64,000 nt of DNA. Source: Embiotoca jacksoni (lineage: Eukaryota; Chordata; Actinopteri; Embiotocidae). Below are positions 11,201 to 22,207 of this stretch, one piece after another (within the stretch, counting starts at the first letter, position 1; each line of letters begins with the position of its first letter). The notes beneath the pieces are model-generated. The model ran no database searches, was not told the origin of the DNA, and worked only from the letters and a program-made list of their open reading frames with translations. Made by a program: the position numbers and the translations under genes. Location: NCBI GenBank assembly GCA_022577435.1, contig JAKOON010000006.1, positions 16,336,001 through 16,400,000 of the forward strand, read 5' to 3'.

Positions 11201-14200
11201 ATGACTAAATTAATTTGCTGGGCTTCAGGGCAAGTTTAGGTCCTTAAACTGGTGTAAAATTAGCATCTGTTTCAGCTGCAAGGCCATTGAGTTTAGGTCA
11301 TGGAAAAGTGCATGGAGGATATGGTAAATCCACCCAGCTGTGACAGTAATTCAATTATTTCGTATGTATTTTGTCAAAGATTTTCACAGCTATTATCACT
11401 GTTTAAGCTCCCCTCGACTTTCAAAGAACAAATGCATTTGAATACGATGAGTCAAAAACCTTCCAGCAGGACAACAAACAACGTCATTAAAGTGAGAGCG
11501 ATGGGGATGGGTTGCGTTACCGAACACCTCCTGTAACTCTTGTTGAACCTTCCCGTGCGCCTCTGGGTGGGAGCCCAGCAGATGTAGGATCCAGTTCATA
11601 GAGGCGGCTGTAGTATCATGACCCTGCAAAATAAAGGCTGTTAAATACAGAGATAATTTTTAAGACTTTAAAGCTGCATAAACTCATTTTTTGGCCTCAA
11701 AATTTGTCATATAATCATCCTACAAAGCTGGGTTCCTCATATGAGCAACTGTTTTGGTAGTTACATCGCCATTTGATCTACTGTTGATAGCATACCAGTA
11801 GTCCCACTGTAAGTATCCTTTTTAGTTTTATTTCAAATCACCAACCCTGAACATAAAGGTGTCCACTTCCTCCTGAATGTCCTGATGGCTCATCTTGCTG
11901 CCATCTTCATATGTGGTCTTCAAAAGCATGTCCAGAAACGCGTGTCGTTTCTTTGGGCCCTGGTCAGTGTCTAAGTCGGTGTAGGACAGGTTCTCAGCCT
12001 TTTCATGTATCACCTGAGAATAAATGAGATCAGGGAAGTTGTACAAATGTTGCCTCCTCTGTTTAAATTCTGCACGATTGTGGATTTAATTAAGGCATTA
12101 AACATTCAGTGGCAACATTACTCACTTTGTATGTAAAGGACTGGAGGATCTTGAGTGTCTTGTTGTGCTCCTGGCCCTCACCAAAGCAGTTGTACAGGAG
12201 GTCAGGCCAAAACCACGGTTTCCTCTGTCTGCGGCTGATGATGTCACTCATTCTGAGGATAAAAAGTTAGAATAAAGACAGCAAACACGACAGAACTAAT
12301 CAGATATTTTCCAGTGATTATTGTTTGCAATTGTGTGATAGAAACTAAATGTAAATAACTTACTTGTAGACGCTTTTAACATACTCTGACTCAGAATTAC
12401 TTTGCGCGTAAACTTTCTTTCCCATCGCAGTTTCTGAAAGAACATTGTTCAAAGCGTGTTTGAATCTTCCAATACAAATTCACGTTCCACTAAAATACTT
12501 CTTCATAATTACATTATGTGTGTAAAAAGAGGTGAAAGGTTCATCCGGTCAAGCACACACACTCTTTTGACATGCAGCTGCTTACCACAGATAATGTCCA
12601 GTGCGCAGAAAGTGATGTGACTGAAGCAGTTGAACGAACCCTTCCCCACCTGCTTCTCCAGCTTCTCCACCAGGATCTCTGCCTGCTCATTCATTACCTC
12701 CAAGAAGTCCGTCAGGATGGAGAAGTGGAAGGTGGGAGTCAACATCTTCCTCCGCTGACGCCACTTATTCCCAGTACTGATCAAAAAAGGAAAACATCCA
12801 CGAATGAAAACACATGCTGCACCTGCGTACATATTCTTATTGGAACAGTAGCAGCTCGAAGCACGAAGTTTGGTGTGCACATTATATATTTTTTATTAAT
12901 TATATATTATATACGTTTATAAGGAAGTTATATGAATCATGTTTTTCATGACACCCCACACGATTCTTCCCATGGCTTCACTTTCAGATCAGTAATGTTT
13001 TTTTTTACTAGAATAAAATCTAAATAGCAAACTGCAAATTCCTAAAAACATTGATGTTCCACAGATGCAAAAATCAAGTGACAGTTTACCAAAAATATTC
13101 ACTTGTTTCACATCTACTCCCATAAAAACTCCATTTTCATTTTGTGTGTCACCAATCTCAGCCAGGTGGTATATCCTGTTTATAATGTATAATTCAGAAC
13201 CTGATTATTCATAGTCTATACTGATCTTTTGATCAATCTTGATCGTCACCGACAACTTTTTAAAATTGTTTAGAGTAGAGCAGCAGGTGTACCTGGTGAG
13301 CAGACCAGTTCCCAGCCAAGGATGGAGGAATTTGTATAGATATGCTTTTTCCATGTGAATGGCGTTGGTCACAATCGGCTACAAAAGACAGTTTGTGGGG
13401 AAAAACAACAATATCATAAACAATAATACTATTATATATAACAGAAAATGTGGTATTTAAAAGATACCTAATACAAATGAAAAGGATGTATCACACTTTG
13501 GTTCAGTCTGGTCATGAAGAGATTTGTTTAGCATGACAATCATCCACCTTAAAGCTTACCCAAAATTGATACTGTAAAGCTGTAAATACAGTTCAGATGG
13601 GAACAAACTCGAGAGGTCCTTAGGCAGATTTGTAATTTGTACATATAATAAATCTAAATGTTTCTACATAAATTAAATTGACTTGACTAAATACTGGATT
13701 GGTGAACAGCAGGTATCAAACAGAGGTTGCAGCAGTGGAGCAGAACTGTGTTAAAGTCCAATGATATCCTAAATGGGAAGGTTTAAGTCAACACAAATTG
13801 TCTTTCCCAATTTGGCCTAAATGATGCAGCTTCCACTTCAATAAATGTGAGATTTGTTTTAACGGAAACTACAATGATATATCTAAGTGTTACAATTGTG
13901 CCTGCAGAATTGTCTCATCTCAGGAGCTAAACTCTCATTTAGATACTGAGAGATGTATTGTTGGATCAAAGGTATGTTTGCACGATAAGACCTGTGCACA
14001 TTTACGTGTTGCAGCTACTGATTATGTTATGAACATGTTGCAAAAGAGAAGCTTTCAGTCAGCATACCTCAACAGTTTCAGCATGAAACAGAACCACAAA
14101 AGGGACTGGTCCGACCCAGATTTTTAACAGCGGTGCATCCCAAAAGTCACGGGTGTAACACTGTATTTGATTAAAAAAATCTGACACAAAGACAGAATAC

Positions 14201-14480
14201 AAAAACATTAAATTCACTTCATCAGTTTTGTTAGTGTGTAAATCAGCCCTTACAGCCTTCTGTACCATACTGATTGCTTTTTTTTACCTCCTGCATTGGT
14301 TTTGAACTGCAGTGCATTTCCAATGAAGGGGTACGTTCTTTCCACCTCCGGAATGGGCTTCATCTCGAACCATTTGTGCAGATAACTGATCAGCAGCTTG
14401 TAGGTGATGTAGGTCAGAGCAGCAATGAAGATGCTAACTCCAACTAAAGCTATAGTATAAATACCAGTTAACACTCCCAT
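8286..14480 (-). CDS. cyp4v: cytochrome P450 family 4 subfamily V (CYP4V2-like), complete, 11 exons
   Basis: ER-anchored haem monooxygenase. CYP4V enzymes omega-hydroxylate medium- and long-chain fatty acids, and human CYP4V2 is mutated in Bietti crystalline dystrophy. Coding exons: 14288-14480, 14068-14180, 13293-13378, 12586-12776, 12364-12433, 12126-12252, 11846-12013, 11521-11623, 10741-10875, 8584-8763, 8286-8464. Every junction is GT-AG and the phases sum to 1545 nt, i.e. 514 aa plus TAG (human: 525). Visible are an N-terminal membrane anchor (residues about 5-30), the WRxRRK-type C-helix WRQRRKMLTPTFHF, the I-helix GHDTT (317-321), the K-helix ExxR EALR (374-377), the FRPERF motif, and the haem loop FSAGLRNCIG with ligand Cys454. 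Start context AAGATGG is good. Oddities: Arg316 stands where CYP4 proteins have the haem-bonding Glu, and the exon 7 donor (GTTGGT) is weak. Next to TLR3, as in human 4q35. Confidence 0.95.
9165..9572 (+). mobile_element. 5'-truncated LINE 3' end in CYP4V intron 10
   Basis: Plus-strand reading gives the end of a non-LTR retrotransposon reverse transcriptase, including RYRRSFLPSAIRLYNNS at about 9240-9290. An AT-rich 3' untranslated segment follows, then the ending CCCCTCGGGGATTAATAAAG and a tail of CCTAA units (about 9546-9572). The short-unit tail is typical of fish LINE 3' ends. It is antisense to the host gene and is not exonised in the CYP4V model. The family was not resolved (Rex-like or L2-like). 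Confidence 0.72.
13830..13971 (+). other. exon-like Cys/His-rich open segment, unidentified
   Basis: This lies inside CYP4V intron 2 on the opposite strand. A frame with no stop runs from 13825 to 14124 (stop TAA 14125-14127). Its first part reads KCEICFNGNYNDISKC and continues YNCACRIVSSQELNSHLD, TERC. This gives C-x2-C (codons at 13846 and 13855), then C-x2-C-x12-H-x5-C (13888, 13897, 13936, 13954). The spacing resembles a UBZ4-type or other small zinc finger. The segment is bounded by an acceptor-like TGATGCAG (AG at 13828-13829, pyrimidines upstream) and a strong donor-like AAAG/GTATGT at 13971/13972. No partner exon was found nearby. It could be a relic exon, part of a transposon, or chance. 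I do not recognise the protein. Confidence 0.3.
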
Positions 14481-16658
14481 CTTGATTTGCAGTGTGTCTG
14501 TACAGCATATGTGTGTGCTGAAGTATCAGCACCAGGCTGTGCCCATGTGACATTCAAATCAGCAGTGTTTGCCCTGCCTTGACTCCTCCTCCTGCATGCT
14601 GTTAACAACTCACTGGGTTATGGGGTCCCACTGTGGTCTATTGTGTGGTCATGTATTGCCCCAGTACGGAGTGGGAAATGTTATAGATTGCTTGAGAAGG
14701 AAATAGGAGACACAAAGGGTGCAATATAGCAGATCGATAAACATGAAAATTTAGAGGTGAGTAAACAGAGGAAGCTGTTTTGGCTCCAATTACGTATTAA
14801 AGATGTTAATTATTCACAGTATGGTAACCGACTGTCCCTGACCGAGAACGTTGTCCCACTTATTCTGCCCTTGTATTTATTAACATCTACATTCCGTGTC
14901 ATGCCAAACCTGACTGGTTAATAAATAACAGCTATATTTTAGTAACATGTTTCAATGTTGGAAGCTAATCTTGTGTAAATAAAAAAATAGGAACATGACA
15001 GTTTACATGTTGGCATGTTGGTCTTGATTTGAATTAGATACTTTAAAATCACCCAAATATTTTATTTTGAGAATATAATCTGGTCAGATTACATATATGT
15101 TCTGCTATTTAAAGATATAAATCATAAAAGTCATATTTAGTTGTTTGTAACTTTAATGTGTTGGTTAAATCTGCTGCTGTTTTAAATAAGAAACATGTTA
15201 AATAAGCACCACTACTAAATTTCAACCACAAATATTTTTTATGTTTTTGAGGTTATTTGCAGGCTAGTTCGTATTGTCTCAAGATGGACATTTTGAATCA
15301 ACAATGCTGACACAGTTTCAACAAAGATTGAATGTTCATGCTATAACTACAATAGAGATTATGATGCCATGTACTGTTTATTTATTTACTATGAATGTCA
15401 CTCACTCATGAAAAACTTTTAAATAAAAAGCCATAAGTATGAGAAACGCTTTGAAAAAACATTGAGGTCTTCATGTTAGGAAATAAGCAAGCATTTTGCA
15501 TCCAATTGAACAGCTCACTGAATGAATAGAATATGACAATTTTTGCTTTAAGTTTTTGTTTTTTAAGTTTTTGGTTTCAGGTAAAAAGCTTTTTCAAAAG
15601 TGATGGAGATGCTTTGGGACTTATGACCACAGTCGTCCCATCTAAACATTATACTGCAAGATTTAGAAATGAACCTTTTAAGGACAATTTGCTCTCCTCA
15701 CATAAATCTGTCTTCGTCCAGACTAAGCAAGCTCGAAGCTTTGTCAAAGCAACTAAATCCACATTAACTCAATTTCAAATTATTATTTAAAAGCTAAGGA
15801 AAGGCAACATAACTGAAAACATTAAAATAGAAAATATTCAGTAAATGGGAACAGACTGCTGTTACATCGTGCACAAAATATTAACTCAATTTAAATCTCT
15901 ATTTATCTTAACCAACAGAAATAAACATTTTTTTAAGCCAAAAATGTATCTGACAATTGTTAAAGAATTAACAATAAAAAAAGTAAGAATTGTGTACTTG
16001 GTAATGTGGACATGAGCACAACAACGCTCATCTAAGTTTTGAGGAACAAATGTGTTGATTTCTTGTTATAACCGCTAGAGGTCAGAACAGCAGAATATTG
16101 AAACTATTCTGGTTGTTGTTTTTTTTAATTGACCTCAACAAGATTACTACGTGTAATGGAAAGATTCATGCCACAATACTAGTTCAGATGAATACCACTT
16201 ATACATTTAAAATCATGCTTTGCCATCCCATAACAGCTTGAGGTTAATTTAGGGCCACATTCACTATTATTTGTATTTGCGTCAAATTCTCTATCACAAG
16301 CATTGACTTAGGACATTGCAGCATTGCAACTGCACTTTGGACAGATTTTCATTCAAGATATGTTTGGCCGTACATTAGAAATACATAAAATGACTAAATA
16401 ACAATAAATTGTGAATATGTGAGTAATGAATAATGAAAGACAAGCTTAACCTGTTCAGCTGGAGTAAAACAATACCAGAGAATATTGTTATTTTTTTTTA
16501 CTTCAGAAATGTAAATAATACACAAAAAATGACACAGTGTTTGTGTGTGTGTGTGCTGTGTATAGACACACAAATCCTCATTTTACTATGTGTGTCTGCC
16601 TGTAATTTCCTTCTGCAAAGTTATAATAAAATTTACTGCAGTTGAAATATTCATGTTG
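14481..16658. other. TLR3-CYP4V intergenic region
   Basis: The left end holds the CYP4V promoter and 5' UTR (minus strand), and the right end probably holds the TLR3 3' UTR. Minus-strand AATAAA-type hexamers occur at 15377-15386 (AATAAATAAA) and ATTAAA at 16659-16664. No FAM149A-like exon is visible, although human has FAM149A between these genes. A weak CTCF-like core (12 of 14 consensus positions by eye) is at 16072-16085. Confidence 0.5.
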
Positions 16659-16664
16659 TTTAAT
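16659..16664 (-). other. candidate TLR3 polyadenylation signal
   Basis: ATTAAA on the minus strand about 180 bases after the TLR3 stop. An alternative AATAAATAAA lies at 15377-15386, about 1.46 kb downstream of the stop. The sequence alone does not decide between them. Confidence 0.25.
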
Positions 16665-16843
16665 TAAATTGTTATGCAAGGCTACAATACAAACACAGCA
16701 TGACTCATGTATTACACCGCACATAGAGTATAACAGCAGAATATAAAGAGGGCAAAACATTATGCGATAGAAAGCGACTTCTGTTCAAACATTGGTTATT
16801 ATTATTATGCGTACAATTTTCCATTATTATCATGGAAAAACAT

Positions 16844-19800
16844 TCACTGCTGTAATCGATTAGTCATGCCAAGAGCAATGAGGAGCTTCTGGTGAAAGGC
16901 CGGTACCCTCTCATTATGGACAGGCCAGTCCAGGACGCAAGAGGAACGCAACATGCCCCGGCGGAGGAAGAGCGAGCAAGACAACTTGTAGTCGTGAACA
17001 TCCTGCAGGAAGACCAGAATAACCGAGTCCCTGCTGGCTTCGATGACCTGGTGAAGTGCATGATGGACTTTAAATCTAGAGGACACACAAGGTGTAAGAG
17101 AAGAAAAACAACTTTAAAAACGTACTAATTACATGTAAAACAAATACTTACTCTATGTAATTTAGACAAGACATACGAGACATCACAAAGTTTTAATTTT
17201 AAAGAAGTTGGAAGTTATATACAGTATTGTGCTGAAGGTTTTGGCCCTTTAGAGGTTTAGATTTTCATCCAATGAGATTACATCAGTAGACGGAGGACAC
17301 TAAACAAAGCTTGTGAGTGCTCTGAGATGCAGGGAAAACTGTTTACAAATGTGAGGTGATGCTGATTTAAAAGCAAAGAGTGCTTGTATCCCATATTAAT
17401 TTGATAAAACTATTCATTATTTTTGAAAAGATCTCTATTTTTAGAGTCAAAAGCTTTTGCACAGTACTGTACATATTTGGTTTAATACTTAGCTTTAACC
17501 TGATGTATAGTCTGTCAAAATGCACTGCCTTAGCAGTGGATGTTTGATTTACCGTAGACACCAGGGATCGTTGAGAAGACTTTCAGTGACGACAAACAGG
17601 ATTTTTCGGGACCTCCTCATGTTATTCACAATGGATTCGAGCTGTGGTGTGCCGACGTCTGCATCCCGATCCTCCAAACAAAACCGGCACTTGTCATTCT
17701 CTAAAGGGATCATCCTTCTCTCCACCCAGCTGGCGTCTTCCTCTGCATGTATGATGTACGCATCGTACTCAAATGCCCTGCCCTCTGCAGCTGTGGCATC
17801 ACTAAATCCTAATGTGCGATTGATCATTATGTTCCAATAAAACTGAATTCTCCAGCCATGGAAACGCAGCAGAAGCGCGGTTACGGTCAGCATGATAACC
17901 ATTGTGCTGCTCAGTATGTAAAGAGCCTGAAACGGGGTCATGTCCTTGCAAGAGAGGGTGTCAAAGTCCATGATGGAGTGGTTAAAGTAAGCCAGTGGGG
18001 TGTTGCATGTATACTGGTCTCTGAGACCTGGCACACTGGTCATATTTGTGTCATTCAGCCACGTCACAAACCACAGGACGCTCTCACATGTGCAGTCAAA
18101 TGGATTTTTGTCCATGATGAGCAGGCTGAGGTGGCTCATGGGGGTTTCGAACACTTTAGGCCTCACAGATGTGATCAGGTTCTTCTCTAAACGCAAAATC
18201 CGGAGTGACGTAAGGTCATCAAAAACTGAGTCCTTAAAATAGTTTAGGAGGTTGTTGGTAAGGCTTAGCTCCCTGAGGTTACTCAATCCTTTAAGGGCCT
18301 TCACTGGGACCTCATCCAGTCCGTTAAAATCCAGCTGTAAGGTTGTCAACCCCTGTGTCTCTTTGAGAAACAGCACCGGCCCACCAAGGTTGGCACTCTT
18401 CCACAAGCGGGCTAAGTTGTTGTGCTGGAGTTTCAGTATCTTGAGGTTCACGAGCCCCTCCAGCAGATTCTCCCTGATGTTCGCGATGTTGTTGTTGCTG
18501 AGATCCAAGATGGTGAGTTTGGACAGGGGCCTGAAGGGAGAGGGATCCACGTTCAAGGCTGTGGCTCGAAGACTTTTTCCCAAAGTCAGCACTCGAAGGT
18601 TGGCTACATTAACAAATGACTGGGAGTTTAAATTGATAGACTGGTAGTTCTTGGTCATGTGGATCTCTTGGACCTCACTGAGGCCTTCGAATTCCCTGCC
18701 AGTGAGATTCTGATTAATCAAGTTGTAATCAAGAAGAAGAATGGTGAGGTTTTGTAAAACAGCAAAGCTTCCTGGATGAATCTGTGTTATGTATGTATGT
18801 ATCAGATTGAGCTTTCTGATTGGTGAATCCGCAAGTGAAACAAAGGTCTTGTTGGTGATGATTCGGAGTGATGTATAACTACTCCAGCTCATATCAAGTT
18901 CTATAAGACTTGTCAAGCCTGTAAAGGTGTGCTCTGTGATTTCCTTAACTGAAGTGTTGTTTAATAGCAAACTCTCCAGGGCGCCTAATTGCTGGAAAGA
19001 GAAATCATCAATTTTAGAACTTTTCACCAGAGCTTTTGTCAGTTGGAGTTTCTTCAGTCTTTGGAGCCCTTGAAATGTGCTTTTAGTCAGGTGTCTGATG
19101 TTGTTGTCATACAAAATTAGAGTCTGAAGTCTAGACAGCCACTGAAATGAGCCCTCTTCAATTGTGACCATGCCATTACTGGACAGATCCAGAAAGGTTA
19201 GATTTGTTTTCTGCAGTCCTGTAAAGGTCGTGTTTTTGAGTGTGACCAGTTTCATCTTCTGAAGAGACAGGGCATCAAGGGCTGTCCCTGACAGCTCTGA
19301 GCAGAGCTCGGAAATAACCAGAGTGCTCATACTGCCTCCGTTGAGGATTAAAGTACGTAGACCTGATATGGGCTGAAAGCAGCCAGTCTCCAACTGCAAC
19401 ACAACAAGCACAGAAATCTTACAGTGAGACAGAAAAAGGGAAACAAAACAAACAACTGAAAGCAAGGTGCTACAAAAACTCTACTTTCTACTAACGGTTC
19501 CAATTTATTTGACGACACCATTTCATTTCCCTTTTCTAGATAAGTTTCTTACTTTTTTTAGAGACACAGACGACAGGTTGAGGACTTGCAGAAAGGATGA
19601 ATTTTTCAGAAAAGAAAAGTCTTCTCTCTTCAGAGTGTTGAAGTCATTGAATGCCAGGTTGAGGTTCACCAGGCTGGGCAGCTGAGGCTCAGAGCCCAGC
19701 TTGGCTGATTGTAATTTGTTCTGGGAAACATCAAGCAATTTCAGGCTCTGTGAATCATCAAAGGAGAAAGAAAACCAAGTAAAGGGTTATTTAACACAGT

Positions 19801-21578
19801 ACATGAGAGGCATATCAAACAACTACCTTAGGTGTATTAAACCCTCAGTGCCATGCTTCACAATATATTTCAGACAAAGTCTCAATTTAAAAAGGCAGCA
19901 CTTCTCTCAGGTCACAAGATACTTCCCTCCATGTCCCTACAGAGATACTGTAGCTCACTGTATTTACAAACCCACAGTATGAGCAGCCTAACTGTTGAGC
20001 TGGACCGACAACGTTTACATCATATTCATTAAAAAGCACACCCACAGCCCCTTTATTTTAGTTTCATTGCTTTCTTGTGATGTAATTCATTTGTGTCATG
20101 ATCAATACAGTCCTTATGTATTTTCTCTTCTTATTTTACTGCTTGTTTCGGTGTTTATTTACCTCGTTGCAGTAGAAGTTTGGCGTTTTGGGAAATATGT
20201 TGATCGGCTTTCTCAACAGTTACATGCGTTTATATATGTGTACCACTCTCATGTCTGTATTTATTAAACTACTGACAGAAGCCAGTAAGCTTAACCTTGC
20301 CTTGTCATGGTTTGTGTTTGTTTGCTCCCTCCACCCACAAGAGGTCCCCATTCTCTGATGTTCTCCTGCCTGCTAAGCTCACCTCAACTGTTCCCACCTT
20401 ACCAATCAGCCCCAGCTACAGTGCCTCAGCAATCACCCAGTCAGTACGTATACTCCCCTTAACTTACTCATTAGTTGCTGGATTATCAGATCAAGTTCTC
20501 GTGAGAAAGTCGCCAGGTTAAGTCATTCTTGTGTGGAACTTGTTTTTTAATTATCTTGAAATCTACTTTTGCTGATCTTTTTGTTTTCAGTTGGGACGAC
20601 GAACTGTTACCTAGTTTTGTTTCGATTTGTAAGTAAATCTTTCTGTTAACTCAACACCTGTCTCTGTCGTGTATTTTGATCCTTCCTCCCATTCAAACTG
20701 CGAGACGAAGTGCAATTAGATTAGCATTAAAACTGGAAACGGGGAAAAAGGTACCGAGGCAAAAAAAAAACTTGAATACAACCCACCCCGAAAACACTGA
20801 TTATCTGGTTTGTATGCAAAAAAAAGCTGACATAACTAGTAACTTTGGTCAGATAAAGTAGAGTTCAATACAGTACAATATTTGCCTCTAAAATGTAAGT
20901 TTGAGAGCAACTATAAAACAGCATGACATTAGTAATCAAGTAGAGCACCAGTACTGTGTAATTGTACTTAAGTTCAGGACCTGAGTAGATGTACTTTAAA
21001 CTGCATGTGTATGAAACTATACTTTTCCTTCTAAAGTTTTTCTCAAAGTTACTATTCACTCTCACTTCATTTCTTTTTCAAATGTTTCCTCTCTCCAGTT
21101 ATTAACACAACTGCATGAACAACTGTACCTGTAGAGCAGAGAAGGGCTCTCCTTGTAGCTTTAGCCTGTTACTAGCCATATTCAGCTGTGTTAGACCGCT
21201 GCAGTGACTCAGATCCTCCTTCTTTAACAAATGCACTTCGTTATGTCCCAGGTTCAGTGTCTGCAGCAGAGGCAGCATCTGGCCCAAACTCCCATTCAGC
21301 TTAGTGATGCTGTTATAACTGAAATTAAGGTGGAGAAGGCCTGAATATGGTTTTAGTGACTCGGTGCCAATCACCACCAATCTGTTGTGGGACATGTCCA
21401 GGCTGGTGATGTTCCTGGGAAGGTATGGGGGGACCGCACTGAGGCGCATGTGACTGCAGTCAGCTCTGCCATCTTGCACAGAGCAAGAGGCCTTCTTCTG
21501 GGAGGCAGTGCAATGAGTCTTCAGAAGATAACATATGATGAGGACCCGTGTCAGGAGATGGGAACGAAGGGCACACAT
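16844..21578 (-). CDS. tlr3: Toll-like receptor 3 (TLR3), complete, 4 coding exons
   Basis: Endosomal receptor for double-stranded RNA, signalling through TRIF to IRF3 and NF-kB. Coding exons: 21129-21578, 19553-19747, 17553-19393, 16844-17075. The junctions are GT-AG and the total is 2718 nt, i.e. 905 aa plus TGA (human 904). Visible in order: signal peptide (1-25), LRRNT with paired Cys, about 20 or more leucine-rich repeats, LRRCT (NPFDCTCES, about 645-697), transmembrane helix (about 705-724) and a TIR domain (about 756-900) split by the last intron. Ligand contacts known from human are kept: His43 and His64 (human 39, 60), and His539 and Asn541 in LQHNNLARLW. Tyr758, Tyr761 and Tyr858 match human Tyr756, 759 and 858. 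Human Tyr764 is Glu766 here, and BB-loop Ala795 is Val795. The start at 21578 (ACCATGT) is preferred because an in-frame ATG at 21614 lies upstream of a splice acceptor. Confidence 0.97.
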
Positions 21579-22194
21579 GGTTTTAGAAATCTTTGAAAAC
21601 AAAACAGAAATCATTTGTGAAAGCCTTGGTTAAAAACAAAAACAATAGGCTAACAGGCCCGAGAAGACACTGTTGAGCAGAGTAGAACTGAGCTGTGCCT
21701 GATATACCTTTTGGGTTTATCCCTACTATGACACCTTTAACTTAACAAACAAAGAGAAATGCAGCTTTGATAAACATTATCCCGATAGAGAATCAATGTG
21801 CTGCTTGAGTGACAAAAAAAAGTAAAAAACCTATTTCATTTCAATATGCACAGAGTTGAGTTTTAAAAGCTGTTAACAGTCATGTTTGGCTTATAGGTCT
21901 ACCTACAATTATTACTATCACTTGGTGCTAATTATTTATAGGATACCTATAGCTCAAGTGTCCCGCTGACATTTCACGCACTCTGAGATCGCCTTGTGTT
22001 TTGGATACAATAACCGCAGAGTACTTACCAAATGTAGCCGTTGCGTGATATGTCACATCCAGATGTGAGACATAAGAGATTCACTTCTAGTGCAGCGTCT
22101 GTTTGTGTTGAATACATAGTAGGCTACAAAGTCTGAGTAGGCGCTTATGAGGCAACCAAGTAAGAAAATGCGGAAATGAGGAACAGGCAACTCT
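21579..22194 (-). other. tlr3: TLR3 5' UTR: noncoding exon and intron
   Basis: A minus-strand acceptor TTTTGTTTTCAAAG ends just before 21590, leaving a 12-base leader before the ATG. A strong donor TTTG/GTAAGTAC closes an upstream exon at 22029. The noncoding exon would therefore run from somewhere near 22.1-22.2 kb to 22029, with an intron at 21591-22028. TLR3 genes commonly have a 5' noncoding exon. The transcription start is not defined by sequence alone. Confidence 0.6.
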
Positions 22195-22207
22195 GGTTTC
22201 ACTTCTG
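22195..22207 (-). promoter_or_regulatory. IRF/ISRE-like element upstream of TLR3
   Basis: The minus strand reads CAGAAGTGAAACC, matching 12 of 13 positions of the IRF-element consensus SAAAAGYGAAACC. It sits about 165 bases upstream of the predicted noncoding-exon donor and about 620 bases upstream of the start codon. A weaker second copy, AGAAGTGAAT, is at about 22080-22089. Mammalian TLR3 promoters carry an ISRE and respond to interferon, so the position is sensible. Function is inferred. Confidence 0.45.

Noticed and set aside
12572..12922. 116-codon plus-strand frame over CYP4V exon 4
   Set aside because: It is the antisense shadow of the P450 exon.
17520..18647. Plus-strand open frames overlapping the TLR3 large exon
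   Set aside because: Antisense shadows of the minus-strand LRR/TIR coding sequence. They have no domains of their own.
21579..21614. Upstream in-frame ATG for TLR3 at 21614
   Set aside because: It lies inside a polypyrimidine/acceptor sequence (TTTTGTTTTCAAAG). The ATG at 21578 follows the predicted acceptor and gives a proper signal peptide.
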